A stretch of 45,099 nt of DNA, from NCBI GenBank assembly GCA_002343985.1, contig DDTB01000007.1, forward strand, positions 1 through 45,099, in the 5' to 3' direction. The notes below the pieces were generated by a model that saw only the letters and a list, made by a program, of their open reading frames with translations, searched no databases and was not told the origin of the DNA. The DNA comes from Chitinophagaceae bacterium UBA2375. Lineage in GTDB: Bacteria > Bacteroidota > Bacteroidia > Chitinophagales > Chitinophagaceae. The translations under genes were made by a program, and so were the position numbers. Below, one piece after another: positions 1 through 7,899 of this stretch; the first letter of the stretch is position 1; each line of letters starts with the position of its first letter.

Positions 1-47
1 GGATTAATCTGGCTGCATTTTTTATTAAACATTTATCTTAAACTTTC

Positions 48-806
48 ATGAAATACAGTATTTCAACATTTTCATTGTTTTTCGTTTTTCTCTTTCAATC
101 CAGTTGCCTTGCCCAGGATGCAGATGTATTTAAGCCACAGGAGGTTTACCGATCAAAACATTTAATTATTATACAGATAGCCCGGAATTCGTTTCAGCAT
201 ATTTCCTTTTTACAAACCAATGATTTTGGGAATGTCCCTTGCAATGGCCTTGTTGTAAAAAGTGGCAATGAAGCTATTGTCTTTGATACGCCAACCAATG
301 ATTCAGGTTCAATTGAATTGATTAAGTGGATCAGTGAATCCATTCATTGCAAAGTAAAGGCTATTATACCGACACATTTCCATAATGATTGTTTGGGTGG
401 GTTAAAAGAGTTTAAAAAGGCACTTGTCCCATCTTTCGCAAATCAAGAAACCATCAATCTTGCCGTTTTGAATAAATTCGAAGCCCCTCAAAATGCTTTT
501 AAAGATTCGTTGAAACTTAGTATGGGCAATGAATTGGTAGAAGTGAGGTTTTTTGGAGAAGGACATACAAAGGATAATGTAGTAGGGTATTTTCCCTCAG
601 ACAGAATTATGTTCGGTGGTTGCCTGATCAAGGAACTCAATGCAAATAAAGGTTATTTGGGAGATGCAAATGTGTTGGATTGGTCTGCAACTGTTAGGAA
701 AATCAGGGGTTTTTACCCGGATGTTCAATTCGTTGTTCCAGGGCATGGCGATTTTGGAGGAAAAGACTTACTTGATTATACCATCAACCTGTTTGAGCAA
801 AAATAA
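48..806 (+). CDS. Subclass B1 metallo-beta-lactamase
   Basis: Predicted secreted zinc hydrolase of 252 residues that would open beta-lactam rings in the periplasm. A hydrophobic signal peptide spans about residues 4-23, with a likely signal peptidase I cut after CLA (before QDAD). All six B1 zinc ligands are visible: H110, H112 and D114 in THFHND, H173 in GEGH, C192 in FGGC and H233 in VPGHGD. The C192 ligand separates B1 from B2/B3 and from glyoxalase-type relatives. The FGNVPCNGL segment fits the early strand that reads GNVPSNG-like in other B1 enzymes. Length is normal for the class. The gene is AT-rich compared with genes from lutB onward (a sampled 60-base line has 23 G+C), as is the antiporter that follows. 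Only 47 bases of upstream sequence are visible. I cannot tell which named B1 family is closest, nor whether it acts on carbapenems. Confidence 0.9.
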   Translation: MKYSISTFSLFFVFLFQSSCLAQDADVFKPQEVYRSKHLIIIQIARNSFQHISFLQTNDFGNVPCNGLVVKSGNEAIVFDTPTNDSGSIELIKWISESIHCKVKAIIPTHFHNDCLGGLKEFKKALVPSFANQETINLAVLNKFEAPQNAFKDSLKLSMGNELVEVRFFGEGHTKDNVVGYFPSDRIMFGGCLIKELNANKGYLGDANVLDWSATVRKIRGFYPDVQFVVPGHGDFGGKDLLDYTINLFEQK

Positions 807-831
807 AAACTTTATTCTTGTAAGTTTATTT
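801..831 (+). terminator. Weak AT-rich hairpin at the end of the beta-lactamase gene
   Basis: An all-AT-rich stem (AAATAAAAACTT against AAGTTTATTT, with two extra A bases in the left arm) overlaps the stop codon of the beta-lactamase gene. It could act as a weak terminator, but it has no GC clamp and no clean T-run, so this is tentative. Confidence 0.25.
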
Positions 832-1005
832 CCAGAATCTCGTCAGCATGTATTAATCCTTTTATTTCTTCAGGACTTTTGTGTAGTTGATATAGCGTAA
901 AATTTTGCGTGTTGTTTTTTTGTTGCTGTTAAGTGCCATGCGGCTTGATTTCAGTTAACACAGGTAATTGCGCGATTCCAATGCTTAAAAAAAATATTTT
1001 AATTG

Positions 1006-1013
1006 TAGATTTG
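1006..1013 (+). promoter_or_regulatory. TAnnTTTG -7 element for the antiporter gene
   Basis: TAGATTTG matches the Bacteroidota -7 consensus TAnnTTTG and ends 26 bases before the antiporter ATG. I see no clear TTG -33 box at the usual distance. Confidence 0.5.
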
Positions 1014-1039
1014 ATGACATTGATAAGTAAATTATCTGA

Positions 1040-2542
1040 ATGAACCTGACCATAGAAAATATCCTTTTTGTTGGTTCACTGTTGCTTTTTATTAGTATCA
1101 TAGTTGGTAAAACTTCCTACAAATTTGGGGTGCCAACCTTATTGCTCTTCCTTGGGATTGGAATGCTTGCAGGGTCTGATGGCATTGGCGGCATTCATTT
1201 CGATAATCCTTCATTGGCGCAGTTTATAGGCATTGTTTCGCTCAATTTTATATTGTTTTCAGGCGGTTTGGATACAAACTGGTCTTCCGTTAAACCCATC
1301 CTGAAGCAGGGCTTGGTATTATCAACACTTGGTGTATTGCTGACAGCCATTACGCTGGGATTGTTTGTTTGGTATATTACCGACTTCACCATTTATGAAA
1401 GTTTGTTGTTGGGGTCAATTGTATCATCAACGGATGCAGCGGCCGTATTTTCAATTTTAAGGTCTAAGAGCCTTGCATTAAAGTCAAACCTGCGCCCAAC
1501 ATTGGAACTGGAAAGTGGCAGTAATGATCCTATGGCTTATGTTTTAACGGTTGCGTTTTTAAGCCTTGTTGTCAATCCTGATCAGGGCCTTGGTTCGGTT
1601 GTGCCATTGTTTTTGCAACAAATGATAATAGGCACGATTGCCGGTTTCACTTTTGGTAAACTGAGCAAGTATATCATCAACAATATTAATCTGGATTTCG
1701 AAGCATTATACCCGGTTTTAGTTACAGCCCTCATGTTTGTAACTTTTTCCGCAACTGATTTTGTTGGCGGGAATGGATTCCTAGCAATCTATATATGCGC
1801 CGTTTACCTTGGCAACCAGGATTTCATTCACAAGAAGACCATTTATAAGTTCTTTGATGGTTTGGCGTGGTTGATGCAAATTGTGCTCTTTCTTACCCTT
1901 GGCCTACTTGTATTTCCATCTCAAATCATACCTTATACCGGCATTGGATTGCTTATTTCGCTGTTTCTGATTTTCGTTGCGAGGCCTGTTAGTGTTTTTC
2001 TCAGCCTTGTTTTTTTCAGGATGAAGCTAAGGAGGCGTTTTTATATTTCCTGGGTTGGTTTGCGCGGAGCCGTACCAATAGTATTTGCCACATATCCTTT
2101 ACTGGCGGGTATCGAAAAAGCTAATATGATTTTCAATATCGTATTCTTTATATCGGTTACATCCGTACTTTTTCAGGGTACCACATTGTCAATAGTTGCC
2201 AGGTGGTTGCATGTAGCTTTGCCTGAAAACGTGAAGCCCAAATCAGAAGTTGAGAAGCTTATCCTTGACCTTCCCAAAAACTCATTGCAGGAAATCCTGG
2301 TTTTGCCGGAATATTATGCAGTAAATAAGCGGATTGTGGACCTTCATTTTCCTAAATCCACTTTTATTATTATGATAAAAAGAGATGATAAATATATCAG
2401 GCCGGGAGGATCCACAGAGATTTTACCCAATGATGTATTAATGGTCCTGGTGGATAGCCAGGAAGATTTCGCGAAAGTGATTTCGAGTTTGCAGAACCCC
2501 AGTGTAACAACCCGTTTGGGGAAACTGAAGCCTGGCCTTTAA
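1040..2542 (+). CDS. CPA1-type potassium/proton antiporter (NhaP2/CvrA-like)
   Basis: A 500-residue inner-membrane cation/proton exchanger. Residues 1 to about 395 form a chain of some 12 hydrophobic segments typical of the Na+/H+ exchanger fold. The family region STDAAAVFSIL (about residues 129-139), then the polar stretch LELESGSNDPMAY (about 153-165), holds the conserved acidic residues of CPA1 exchangers. VGLRGAVPIVFA (near residue 340) is another family signature. After the membrane part comes a cytosolic TrkA-C-like domain (about 405-490, with IVDLHFPKSTF and LPNDVLMVLVDS), which usually binds nucleotides and gates transport. That domain plan points to the potassium/proton branch (NhaP2) rather than plain sodium exchange. 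The gene is AT-rich like the beta-lactamase before it. A promoter-like word lies 26 bases upstream, so it probably has its own transcript. Confidence 0.87.
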   Translation: MNLTIENILFVGSLLLFISIIVGKTSYKFGVPTLLLFLGIGMLAGSDGIGGIHFDNPSLAQFIGIVSLNFILFSGGLDTNWSSVKPILKQGLVLSTLGVLLTAITLGLFVWYITDFTIYESLLLGSIVSSTDAAAVFSILRSKSLALKSNLRPTLELESGSNDPMAYVLTVAFLSLVVNPDQGLGSVVPLFLQQMIIGTIAGFTFGKLSKYIINNINLDFEALYPVLVTALMFVTFSATDFVGGNGFLAIYICAVYLGNQDFIHKKTIYKFFDGLAWLMQIVLFLTLGLLVFPSQIIPYTGIGLLISLFLIFVARPVSVFLSLVFFRMKLRRRFYISWVGLRGAVPIVFATYPLLAGIEKANMIFNIVFFISVTSVLFQGTTLSIVARWLHVALPENVKPKSEVEKLILDLPKNSLQEILVLPEYYAVNKRIVDLHFPKSTFIIMIKRDDKYIRPGGSTEILPNDVLMVLVDSQEDFAKVISSLQNPSVTTRLGKLKPGL

Positions 2543-2630
2543 CCGATCAGGATAAAGTCATCATTATTTTAACTGTATCATTCAGGCTGTCGTGCCTTCA
2601 ACAATTCTTCTTCAAAACATTAGGAATATT

Positions 2631-2638
2631 TATCTTCG
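2631..2638 (+). promoter_or_regulatory. Near-match to the -7 element upstream of lutB
   Basis: TATCTTCG differs from TAnnTTTG at one position and lies 82 bases before the lutB start. It is the best promoter candidate in the 178-base gap after the antiporter gene, but it is weak. Confidence 0.25.
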
Positions 2639-2720
2639 CTGATATGCTGAGCATAGTTCGGGACTTGAACGGAGCGTCGCCATCGCCCGGTGATTCCTGC
2701 ACTTAGCCGGTTCAACCATT

Positions 2721-4097
2721 ATGATGCAAGCTTCCGCCGAATTTTTAGAGAAGAGCCGCCAGAAAGCGACTGACCTGAGTCATCGCCGCACCATCAACTT
2801 TAATATAGGACGGTACAATGCCGCAGTGCCAAAAGGCAAGCAACAATTTGATCAGCTTGAGTTGGCGAGGGAGAAGGCCAAAAATGCCAAGTGGAAGGCC
2901 ATTGAGCAACTCGATCAGCAATTGGAAACTTTTGAACTGGAATTCAGCAAGCGTAGCGGAAAGGTTATTTGGGCCGAGACCGCCGACCAGGCTATTTCCG
3001 AAATTTTAACTATTTGCCGGCAAAAGGGTTGTAAGACCCTGGTGAAAAGCAAGAGCATGGTTACCGAGGAGATTCACCTGAACGATGCATTGCAGAAAAA
3101 TGGCATTGAAAGCGTGGAGACTGATTTGGGCGAATACATCCAGCAACTTGACGAAGAACCCCCTTACCATATTGTTACTCCTGCTATGCATAAGAGCAAG
3201 GAGGATGTTGCAAAACTCTTCCAGGAAAAACTGGGAACTCCGGCCAATCTTAATCCTGAACAACTAACGCAGGTAGCCAGGAATATTCTGCGGAAAAAAT
3301 ATGTGGAAGCGGAAGTTGGGATTACAGGCGCGAATTTTATCATCAGTGATATCGGCGCGGTAGCGGTAACTGAAAATGAGGGGAACGCGAGGTTGTCTTG
3401 CGCGTTTCCCAGAACGCATATTGTTGTGGTGGGAATTGAGAAAGTGATCCCTTCTGTACAGGATTTATCCTTGTTCTGGCCTTTACTCAGCACATTTGGT
3501 ACCGGGCAAAAGGTGACGGTGTACAACACCATCATCACCGGGCCCCGGCAGCAGTTTGAAACTGATGGCCCGGATGAGATGTATGTGATATTGCTGGATA
3601 ATGGCAGGACGGAAATCCTGAAGAACCCCAGGCAAAGGGAAAGTTTATATTGTATTCGCTGCGGCGCTTGTTTGAATGCCTGCCCGGTGTACAAGAATAT
3701 CGGCGGCCATAGTTATGGCGTTACCTACAGCGGCCCAATTGGCAGCGTGATTACCCCGCACCTGAAGGGTATGGATGACTTTAAGCACCTTAGTTACGCT
3801 TCTTCGCTTTGTGGTAATTGCACGGAGGTTTGCGCGGTGAAGATTAACCTTCATGAGTTGCTGTTGGAAAACAGGCATGAATCCGTGCAGGAAGGCACAC
3901 ATGCACTTTCAGAAAAAATGGCATGGAAGATGTGGAAACTGGCGAGTATGCGAAGGGGCTTGATGAACATGGGCGGCGGAAAACTCAAGAATTCATTCGT
4001 CAATAAATTATTTACGTCATGGACGGAAGTTCATGGTGACCTCCAATTCAGTCAGAAAACATTTAATCAACTCTGGAAGGAACGGTACAAAAAGTAA
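2721..4097 (+). CDS. lutB: LutB-family iron-sulfur protein (lactate utilisation)
   Basis: A 458-residue LUD-domain protein with a ferredoxin-like tail. In the LutABC system of Bacillus and YkgEFG of E. coli, this subunit helps oxidise L-lactate to pyruvate. The LUD region occupies roughly residues 60-290 (GANFIISDIGAVAVTENEGN and the family ending FGTGQKVTVYNTIITGPR). Two cysteine clusters follow: CIRCGACLNACPVY (C-x2-C-x2-C-x3-C) and CGNCTEVCAVKI, which lacks the proline usual after the last cysteine. Length matches the family. The first of two adjacent ATG codons is used here; the second is equally possible. The partner lutC is about 15 kb away behind ftsH and no lutA is in the window, so the usual three-gene operon is split. 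The deacetylase-like gene starts 33 bases downstream on the same strand. Confidence 0.9.
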   Translation: MMQASAEFLEKSRQKATDLSHRRTINFNIGRYNAAVPKGKQQFDQLELAREKAKNAKWKAIEQLDQQLETFELEFSKRSGKVIWAETADQAISEILTICRQKGCKTLVKSKSMVTEEIHLNDALQKNGIESVETDLGEYIQQLDEEPPYHIVTPAMHKSKEDVAKLFQEKLGTPANLNPEQLTQVARNILRKKYVEAEVGITGANFIISDIGAVAVTENEGNARLSCAFPRTHIVVVGIEKVIPSVQDLSLFWPLLSTFGTGQKVTVYNTIITGPRQQFETDGPDEMYVILLDNGRTEILKNPRQRESLYCIRCGACLNACPVYKNIGGHSYGVTYSGPIGSVITPHLKGMDDFKHLSYASSLCGNCTEVCAVKINLHELLLENRHESVQEGTHALSEKMAWKMWKLASMRRGLMNMGGGKLKNSFVNKLFTSWTEVHGDLQFSQKTFNQLWKERYKK

Positions 4098-4130
4098 GTT
4101 CCGTGATTTGCAGATTCCAGGATACTCTTT

Positions 4131-5417
4131 ATGCTGCTGATCTATTCCCATATCAACAACAGGCGGCTGGAGTACACACTCAATTTAATATTTGGGGAAT
4201 TACTGGGATTGCCTTTTTCACTCACTGATCGTCAGGATGAATTCATGAAATACCAGGGGCCTGCGGTTGTATATGCCCCGGAGAAATTGAAGAAGGACTC
4301 ATATCATGTATCGTCTTCCGGACTGTTATCGGAAAAAGGGTTAAGGCATGAACGCCCGGCCGTCGTGCACTTGCCCATGTTCCCTGTATTATTCAGGAAG
4401 GAAACCGGGGATCACCCATTCGATATTTTTTCCGCTGTTTTTTACCTGCTGAGCCGGTATGAAGAGTACCTGCCTTATAAGCCCGATCAATACGAACGGT
4501 TCCCGCATGAAGAATCCATCGCATTCCGCGAACGGTTCCTGCACCTTCCGTTGGTGAATATTTGGGTGCAAGATCTGGCAGTATCATTGCAAAAGCGTTT
4601 CCCGGAATTAATCATACGGGAAGCAAGGTTTCACTTTAAACCAACATATGATATTGATATTGCCTGGTCGTATCAGCACAAGGGATTTTGGCGAAACCTT
4701 GGCGGATTTATCCGGAAGCCCGGTATTGAGCGTTTGCAGGTGCTCGCCGGGTTAAAGCCTGATCCATACAATAGCTATGCTTTGATGGATGCCCTTCATG
4801 ACAGGCATCAATTGTCGCCGATATATTTCTTTTTATTTTCGTTTAACCGTAACCGGTATGACAAAAATATCTCTACCCAAAACCCCGCATTCAGGGAATT
4901 GATTAAAGCCCATGCGCAACGGTACGACACGGGGCTTCACCCATCATGGGAGACGCATGTCCGTTCGGAAGCATTGCATGAAGAGCTGGGCGCCCTTCAA
5001 AAATTATCCGGGAAGCCAGTCAAAAAATCGCGGCAGCATTATATACGCTTTCAATTACCCGGTACATACCGGGCTTTATCGCTGGCGGGCATCACTGATG
5101 ATTATAGTATGGGCTACGGGAGCATCAATGGGTTCCGTGCTTCCATCGCGTCTTCATTTCTTTGGTATGACCTGGAAAGGGAAGAGATTACGCAGTTGAG
5201 GGTACATCCTTTTTGTTTTATGGACGCGAACAGTTTCTTTGAACAGAAGCAGGATGCGGACACCAGTTTTGAAGAGTTAATGTATTACTACGATCAGTGC
5301 CGATCGGTGAAAGGAACCATGATCAGCATTTTTCACAACCAGTTCCTGGGAACCGCCCCCATGTTTAAGGGATGGCGCGATATGTATGCACGCTTTCTTA
5401 CGGAAACTCAACGCTGA
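4131..5417 (+). CDS. Polysaccharide-deacetylase-like protein
   Basis: A 428-residue protein with no signal peptide. The N-terminal third (about 1-170) resembles a Bacteroidota-specific domain that precedes NodB-like modules; I believe it is DUF7033, but this is from memory. A NodB-type deacetylase fold probably follows. KPTYDIDIAW near residue 175 sits where the catalytic TFDDD motif is expected, and LHPSWETH near 265-272 sits where the histidine motif is expected. Both are divergent, so whether it still deacetylates a polysaccharide or peptidoglycan is uncertain. The tail (GTMISIFHNQFLGT) is conserved-looking for this group. It follows lutB by 33 bases and overlaps the 3' end of the convergent EamA gene by 10 bases, which leaves no room for a separate terminator. 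Confidence 0.7.
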   Translation: MLLIYSHINNRRLEYTLNLIFGELLGLPFSLTDRQDEFMKYQGPAVVYAPEKLKKDSYHVSSSGLLSEKGLRHERPAVVHLPMFPVLFRKETGDHPFDIFSAVFYLLSRYEEYLPYKPDQYERFPHEESIAFRERFLHLPLVNIWVQDLAVSLQKRFPELIIREARFHFKPTYDIDIAWSYQHKGFWRNLGGFIRKPGIERLQVLAGLKPDPYNSYALMDALHDRHQLSPIYFFLFSFNRNRYDKNISTQNPAFRELIKAHAQRYDTGLHPSWETHVRSEALHEELGALQKLSGKPVKKSRQHYIRFQLPGTYRALSLAGITDDYSMGYGSINGFRASIASSFLWYDLEREEITQLRVHPFCFMDANSFFEQKQDADTSFEELMYYYDQCRSVKGTMISIFHNQFLGTAPMFKGWRDMYARFLTETQR

Positions 5418-6313
5418 CGATCTGTATTCTTTTTCAAGCTATAATTAACCAGGAATACTCCAATGAGCGTAACGATTGCTCCCCATAAAATATGAATGGT
5501 CAGTTTTTCATTTAATAAGACGGATGCCATGAGCATGGCGATCAGCGGGTTGATGTATGCATACAATGATGCGATAGCGGCGGGAAGCCTTTTCATGGAA
5601 TAGATGAAAGCTACAAAGCTGATGATTGACCCAAAAACAACCAGGTAAGCAATCATCAACCAGGCCCGCGTGCTGATGGCTGAAAAGGGAATGCTTTGTT
5701 GGCTCCCTTCCGCCCAGATAAACAGGATCAATGCACTGATCAGCATTTGCCACCCGGTACCGTAATATGGATTGATATTCGCTTTGTTCCTGCTGATGAA
5801 AACTGTACCCAGGCTCCAGGAGAGCATTGCGACCATGGCAAGGGCCAGGCCGATATAAAACTCAATACCATGTGAGCCATAGATGTTTTCATAAAAAACA
5901 ATACCCACACCGCTGATGCCCAGGAATAAGCCCAGGAATGTTAATGCGGTCATACGTTTGCTATGAAAGAAAAGCCTTTCTATGATAACCACGCTTAAAG
6001 GGTATAAAGCGCCAATCAGCGCGCTTAAGCCCGTAGGTATATATTTCAGGCTCCAGGTGCTTAGTCCGTTGGCAAAAACAAACATAAGGATGGCCATGAT
6101 GGTCATCCATCGAAATTGCCTGGCGGTAGGGAGAGGAGACCGATATCGGATCATGAAAAACAACACAAAGCATAAGCCTGCCAGGAATTGCCTGATATAA
6201 GCCATCTGCAATGCCGGCATGTCATTCACCCCAAGTTTGCTGGCTACCCAGGTTGTTCCCCACACAATACTTGTGGTTGCCAATGCCAGGTATCCTTTTG
6301 ATTTAAGTTCCAA
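5408..6313 (-). CDS. EamA/DMT-family transporter
   Basis: A 301-residue inner-membrane protein with ten predicted helices, arranged as two EamA repeats (about residues 7-140 and 150-290). The start, GYLALATTSIVWGTTWVASKLG, and the second-repeat segment VFGSIISFVAFIYSMKRLPA are typical of the drug/metabolite transporter superfamily. Substrates in this family range from amino acids to nucleobases and cannot be read from sequence alone. It is the last gene of the minus-strand block carB > comEC > purH > this gene, starting 34 bases after purH, so co-transcription with purine synthesis is plausible. Its 3' end overlaps the convergent deacetylase-like gene by 10 bases. Confidence 0.87.
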   Translation of the reverse strand: MELKSKGYLALATTSIVWGTTWVASKLGVNDMPALQMAYIRQFLAGLCFVLFFMIRYRSPLPTARQFRWMTIMAILMFVFANGLSTWSLKYIPTGLSALIGALYPLSVVIIERLFFHSKRMTALTFLGLFLGISGVGIVFYENIYGSHGIEFYIGLALAMVAMLSWSLGTVFISRNKANINPYYGTGWQMLISALILFIWAEGSQQSIPFSAISTRAWLMIAYLVVFGSIISFVAFIYSMKRLPAAIASLYAYINPLIAMLMASVLLNEKLTIHILWGAIVTLIGVFLVNYSLKKNTDRQR

Positions 6314-6347
6314 GTTGCACGAATTGAAGCGATCTGTTTGTTGCTTT

Positions 6348-7880
6348 TTAATGCCTGAAATGCCGCATACCTGTCATTGCCATGGCGAGCCCATGTTGCC
6401 TGCAATATTCAATGGAGTCGTTGTCTCTCACGGAGCCGCCCGGTTGCACAAAAGCGCTGATACCCGCGCTGTGCGCGATCATCACACAATCATCAAACGG
6501 GAAGAAGGCATCGCTGGCCAACACCGCGTTGTCAAGGTTAAACCCAAACTGGCGGGCTTTTTCGATGGCCTGCCTGAGCGCGTCTACACGGCTCGTTTGT
6601 CCGCAACCTTTGCCAATGAGTTGTTTGTCTTTTACAATCGCAATGGCATTGCTCTTTAAATGTTTGCAGATGATATTGGCGAATAATAAATCTGATTTTT
6701 CGCGTTCTGTACATGGGCGGGCACCTGTTTCATTCCAGTCGCGTACATTACCCTCATCTGTTTGCTGAACCAGTACGCCATGCAGCATTGACCTGAATTG
6801 AACGCTTGGCGATGGCATATTTTTTAACTGAAGCAGTATCCTGTTCTTTTTTGATTGCAAGACGGGTAGCGCTTCCTCATGAAAGCCGGGTGCAATCAGC
6901 ACTTCAAAGAAAATACTGCTGATGGCTTCCGCAGTAAGCAGGTCAATAGGTTTATTGCAGACCAATATACCGCCGAAAGCGCTTTCCGGATCGCCTGCCA
7001 ACGCCGCATCCCATGCTTCTTTCGCAGTTGCGCGGGAAGCGATGCCGCATACATTTGTATGTTTGATGATGGCGAAAACAGTTTCATCCATTTGAAATTC
7101 ATGAATGAGCTGGATGGCCGCGTCTATATCAACGAGGTTATTGTATGAGATTTCTTTCCCATGCAATTGTGTAAACGATTGATCCAGGTTGCCAATAAAG
7201 CTTGCCGGCTGGTGTGGGTTTTCGCCGTAACGCAAACTCCGTTCTGTTTGTCCGAATACAGGTGGATAAGCGGTTTGGTGAAAATAATTTGAGATGGCAT
7301 GGTCATATGCCGAACAAATGTCAAATGCCTTGATGGCAAATGTCCGCCTTTGTTCAAGCGTGGTTTGCCCGTTTTGTTCTTTGATGATTGCTTCAAGACC
7401 TGCATAATCATTTTTTGAAGCCAGCACCAGCACATCCGCGTGGTTTTTAGCGGCAGCCCTGATCATGCTCGGCCCGCCTATATCTATTTTTTCAATAATC
7501 TTTTTTTCTTTCTCGTCTTCTGCCAGGTCTGCGCCAGTCATGGCAGCCACCGTTTCCTCGAAAGGATAGAGGTCAACGATCACCAGGTCAATCTCCGGGA
7601 TTTGATATTGCTGCATATCTATCCTGTCCTGTTCCCATTCGCGTCGGCCAAGGATGCCCCCGAAAATCAGTGGGTGCAGGGTTTTTACGCGACCTCCCAA
7701 TATGGATGGGTATGATGTTATGGATTCAACCGGAACACAGGGTATTCCTAGTTTCTCAATGTATTGCTGAGTGCCGCCCGTACTGTAGATGCGCACATTT
7801 TGTGTATGTAATGTATGTACAAGTGAGTCTAATCCATCTTTGTAAAAGACGGAGATCAATGCTGATTTGATTTTTTTCAT
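6348..7880 (-). CDS. purH: Bifunctional AICAR transformylase / IMP cyclohydrolase
   Basis: A 510-residue cytosolic enzyme for the last two steps of IMP synthesis: formylation of AICAR with 10-formyl-THF, then ring closure. The N-terminal IMP cyclohydrolase (MGS-like) domain begins KKIKSALISVFYKDGL and contains YSTGGTQQYIEKLG and GGRVKTLHPLIFGGIL. The C-terminal transformylase domain contains RYGENPHQPASF, IIKHTNVCG, ESAFGGILVCN, GQTSRVDALRQA and the final GMRHFRH. The reading frame is open 43 codons further upstream, into comEC. I chose the ATG at 7880 because MKKIKSALIS is the family N-terminus and the extension has no family character. It starts 19 bases after comEC, so the two probably share a transcript. 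Confidence 0.95.
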   Translation of the reverse strand: MKKIKSALISVFYKDGLDSLVHTLHTQNVRIYSTGGTQQYIEKLGIPCVPVESITSYPSILGGRVKTLHPLIFGGILGRREWEQDRIDMQQYQIPEIDLVIVDLYPFEETVAAMTGADLAEDEKEKKIIEKIDIGGPSMIRAAAKNHADVLVLASKNDYAGLEAIIKEQNGQTTLEQRRTFAIKAFDICSAYDHAISNYFHQTAYPPVFGQTERSLRYGENPHQPASFIGNLDQSFTQLHGKEISYNNLVDIDAAIQLIHEFQMDETVFAIIKHTNVCGIASRATAKEAWDAALAGDPESAFGGILVCNKPIDLLTAEAISSIFFEVLIAPGFHEEALPVLQSKKNRILLQLKNMPSPSVQFRSMLHGVLVQQTDEGNVRDWNETGARPCTEREKSDLLFANIICKHLKSNAIAIVKDKQLIGKGCGQTSRVDALRQAIEKARQFGFNLDNAVLASDAFFPFDDCVMIAHSAGISAFVQPGGSVRDNDSIEYCRQHGLAMAMTGMRHFRH

Positions 7881-7899
7881 GATTGGAATGGGTTTTACC

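Noticed and set aside
6219..6659. A 146-codon plus-strand frame across the purH and EamA genes
   Set aside because: It is opposite two recognised genes, has no family match that I can see and no start context.
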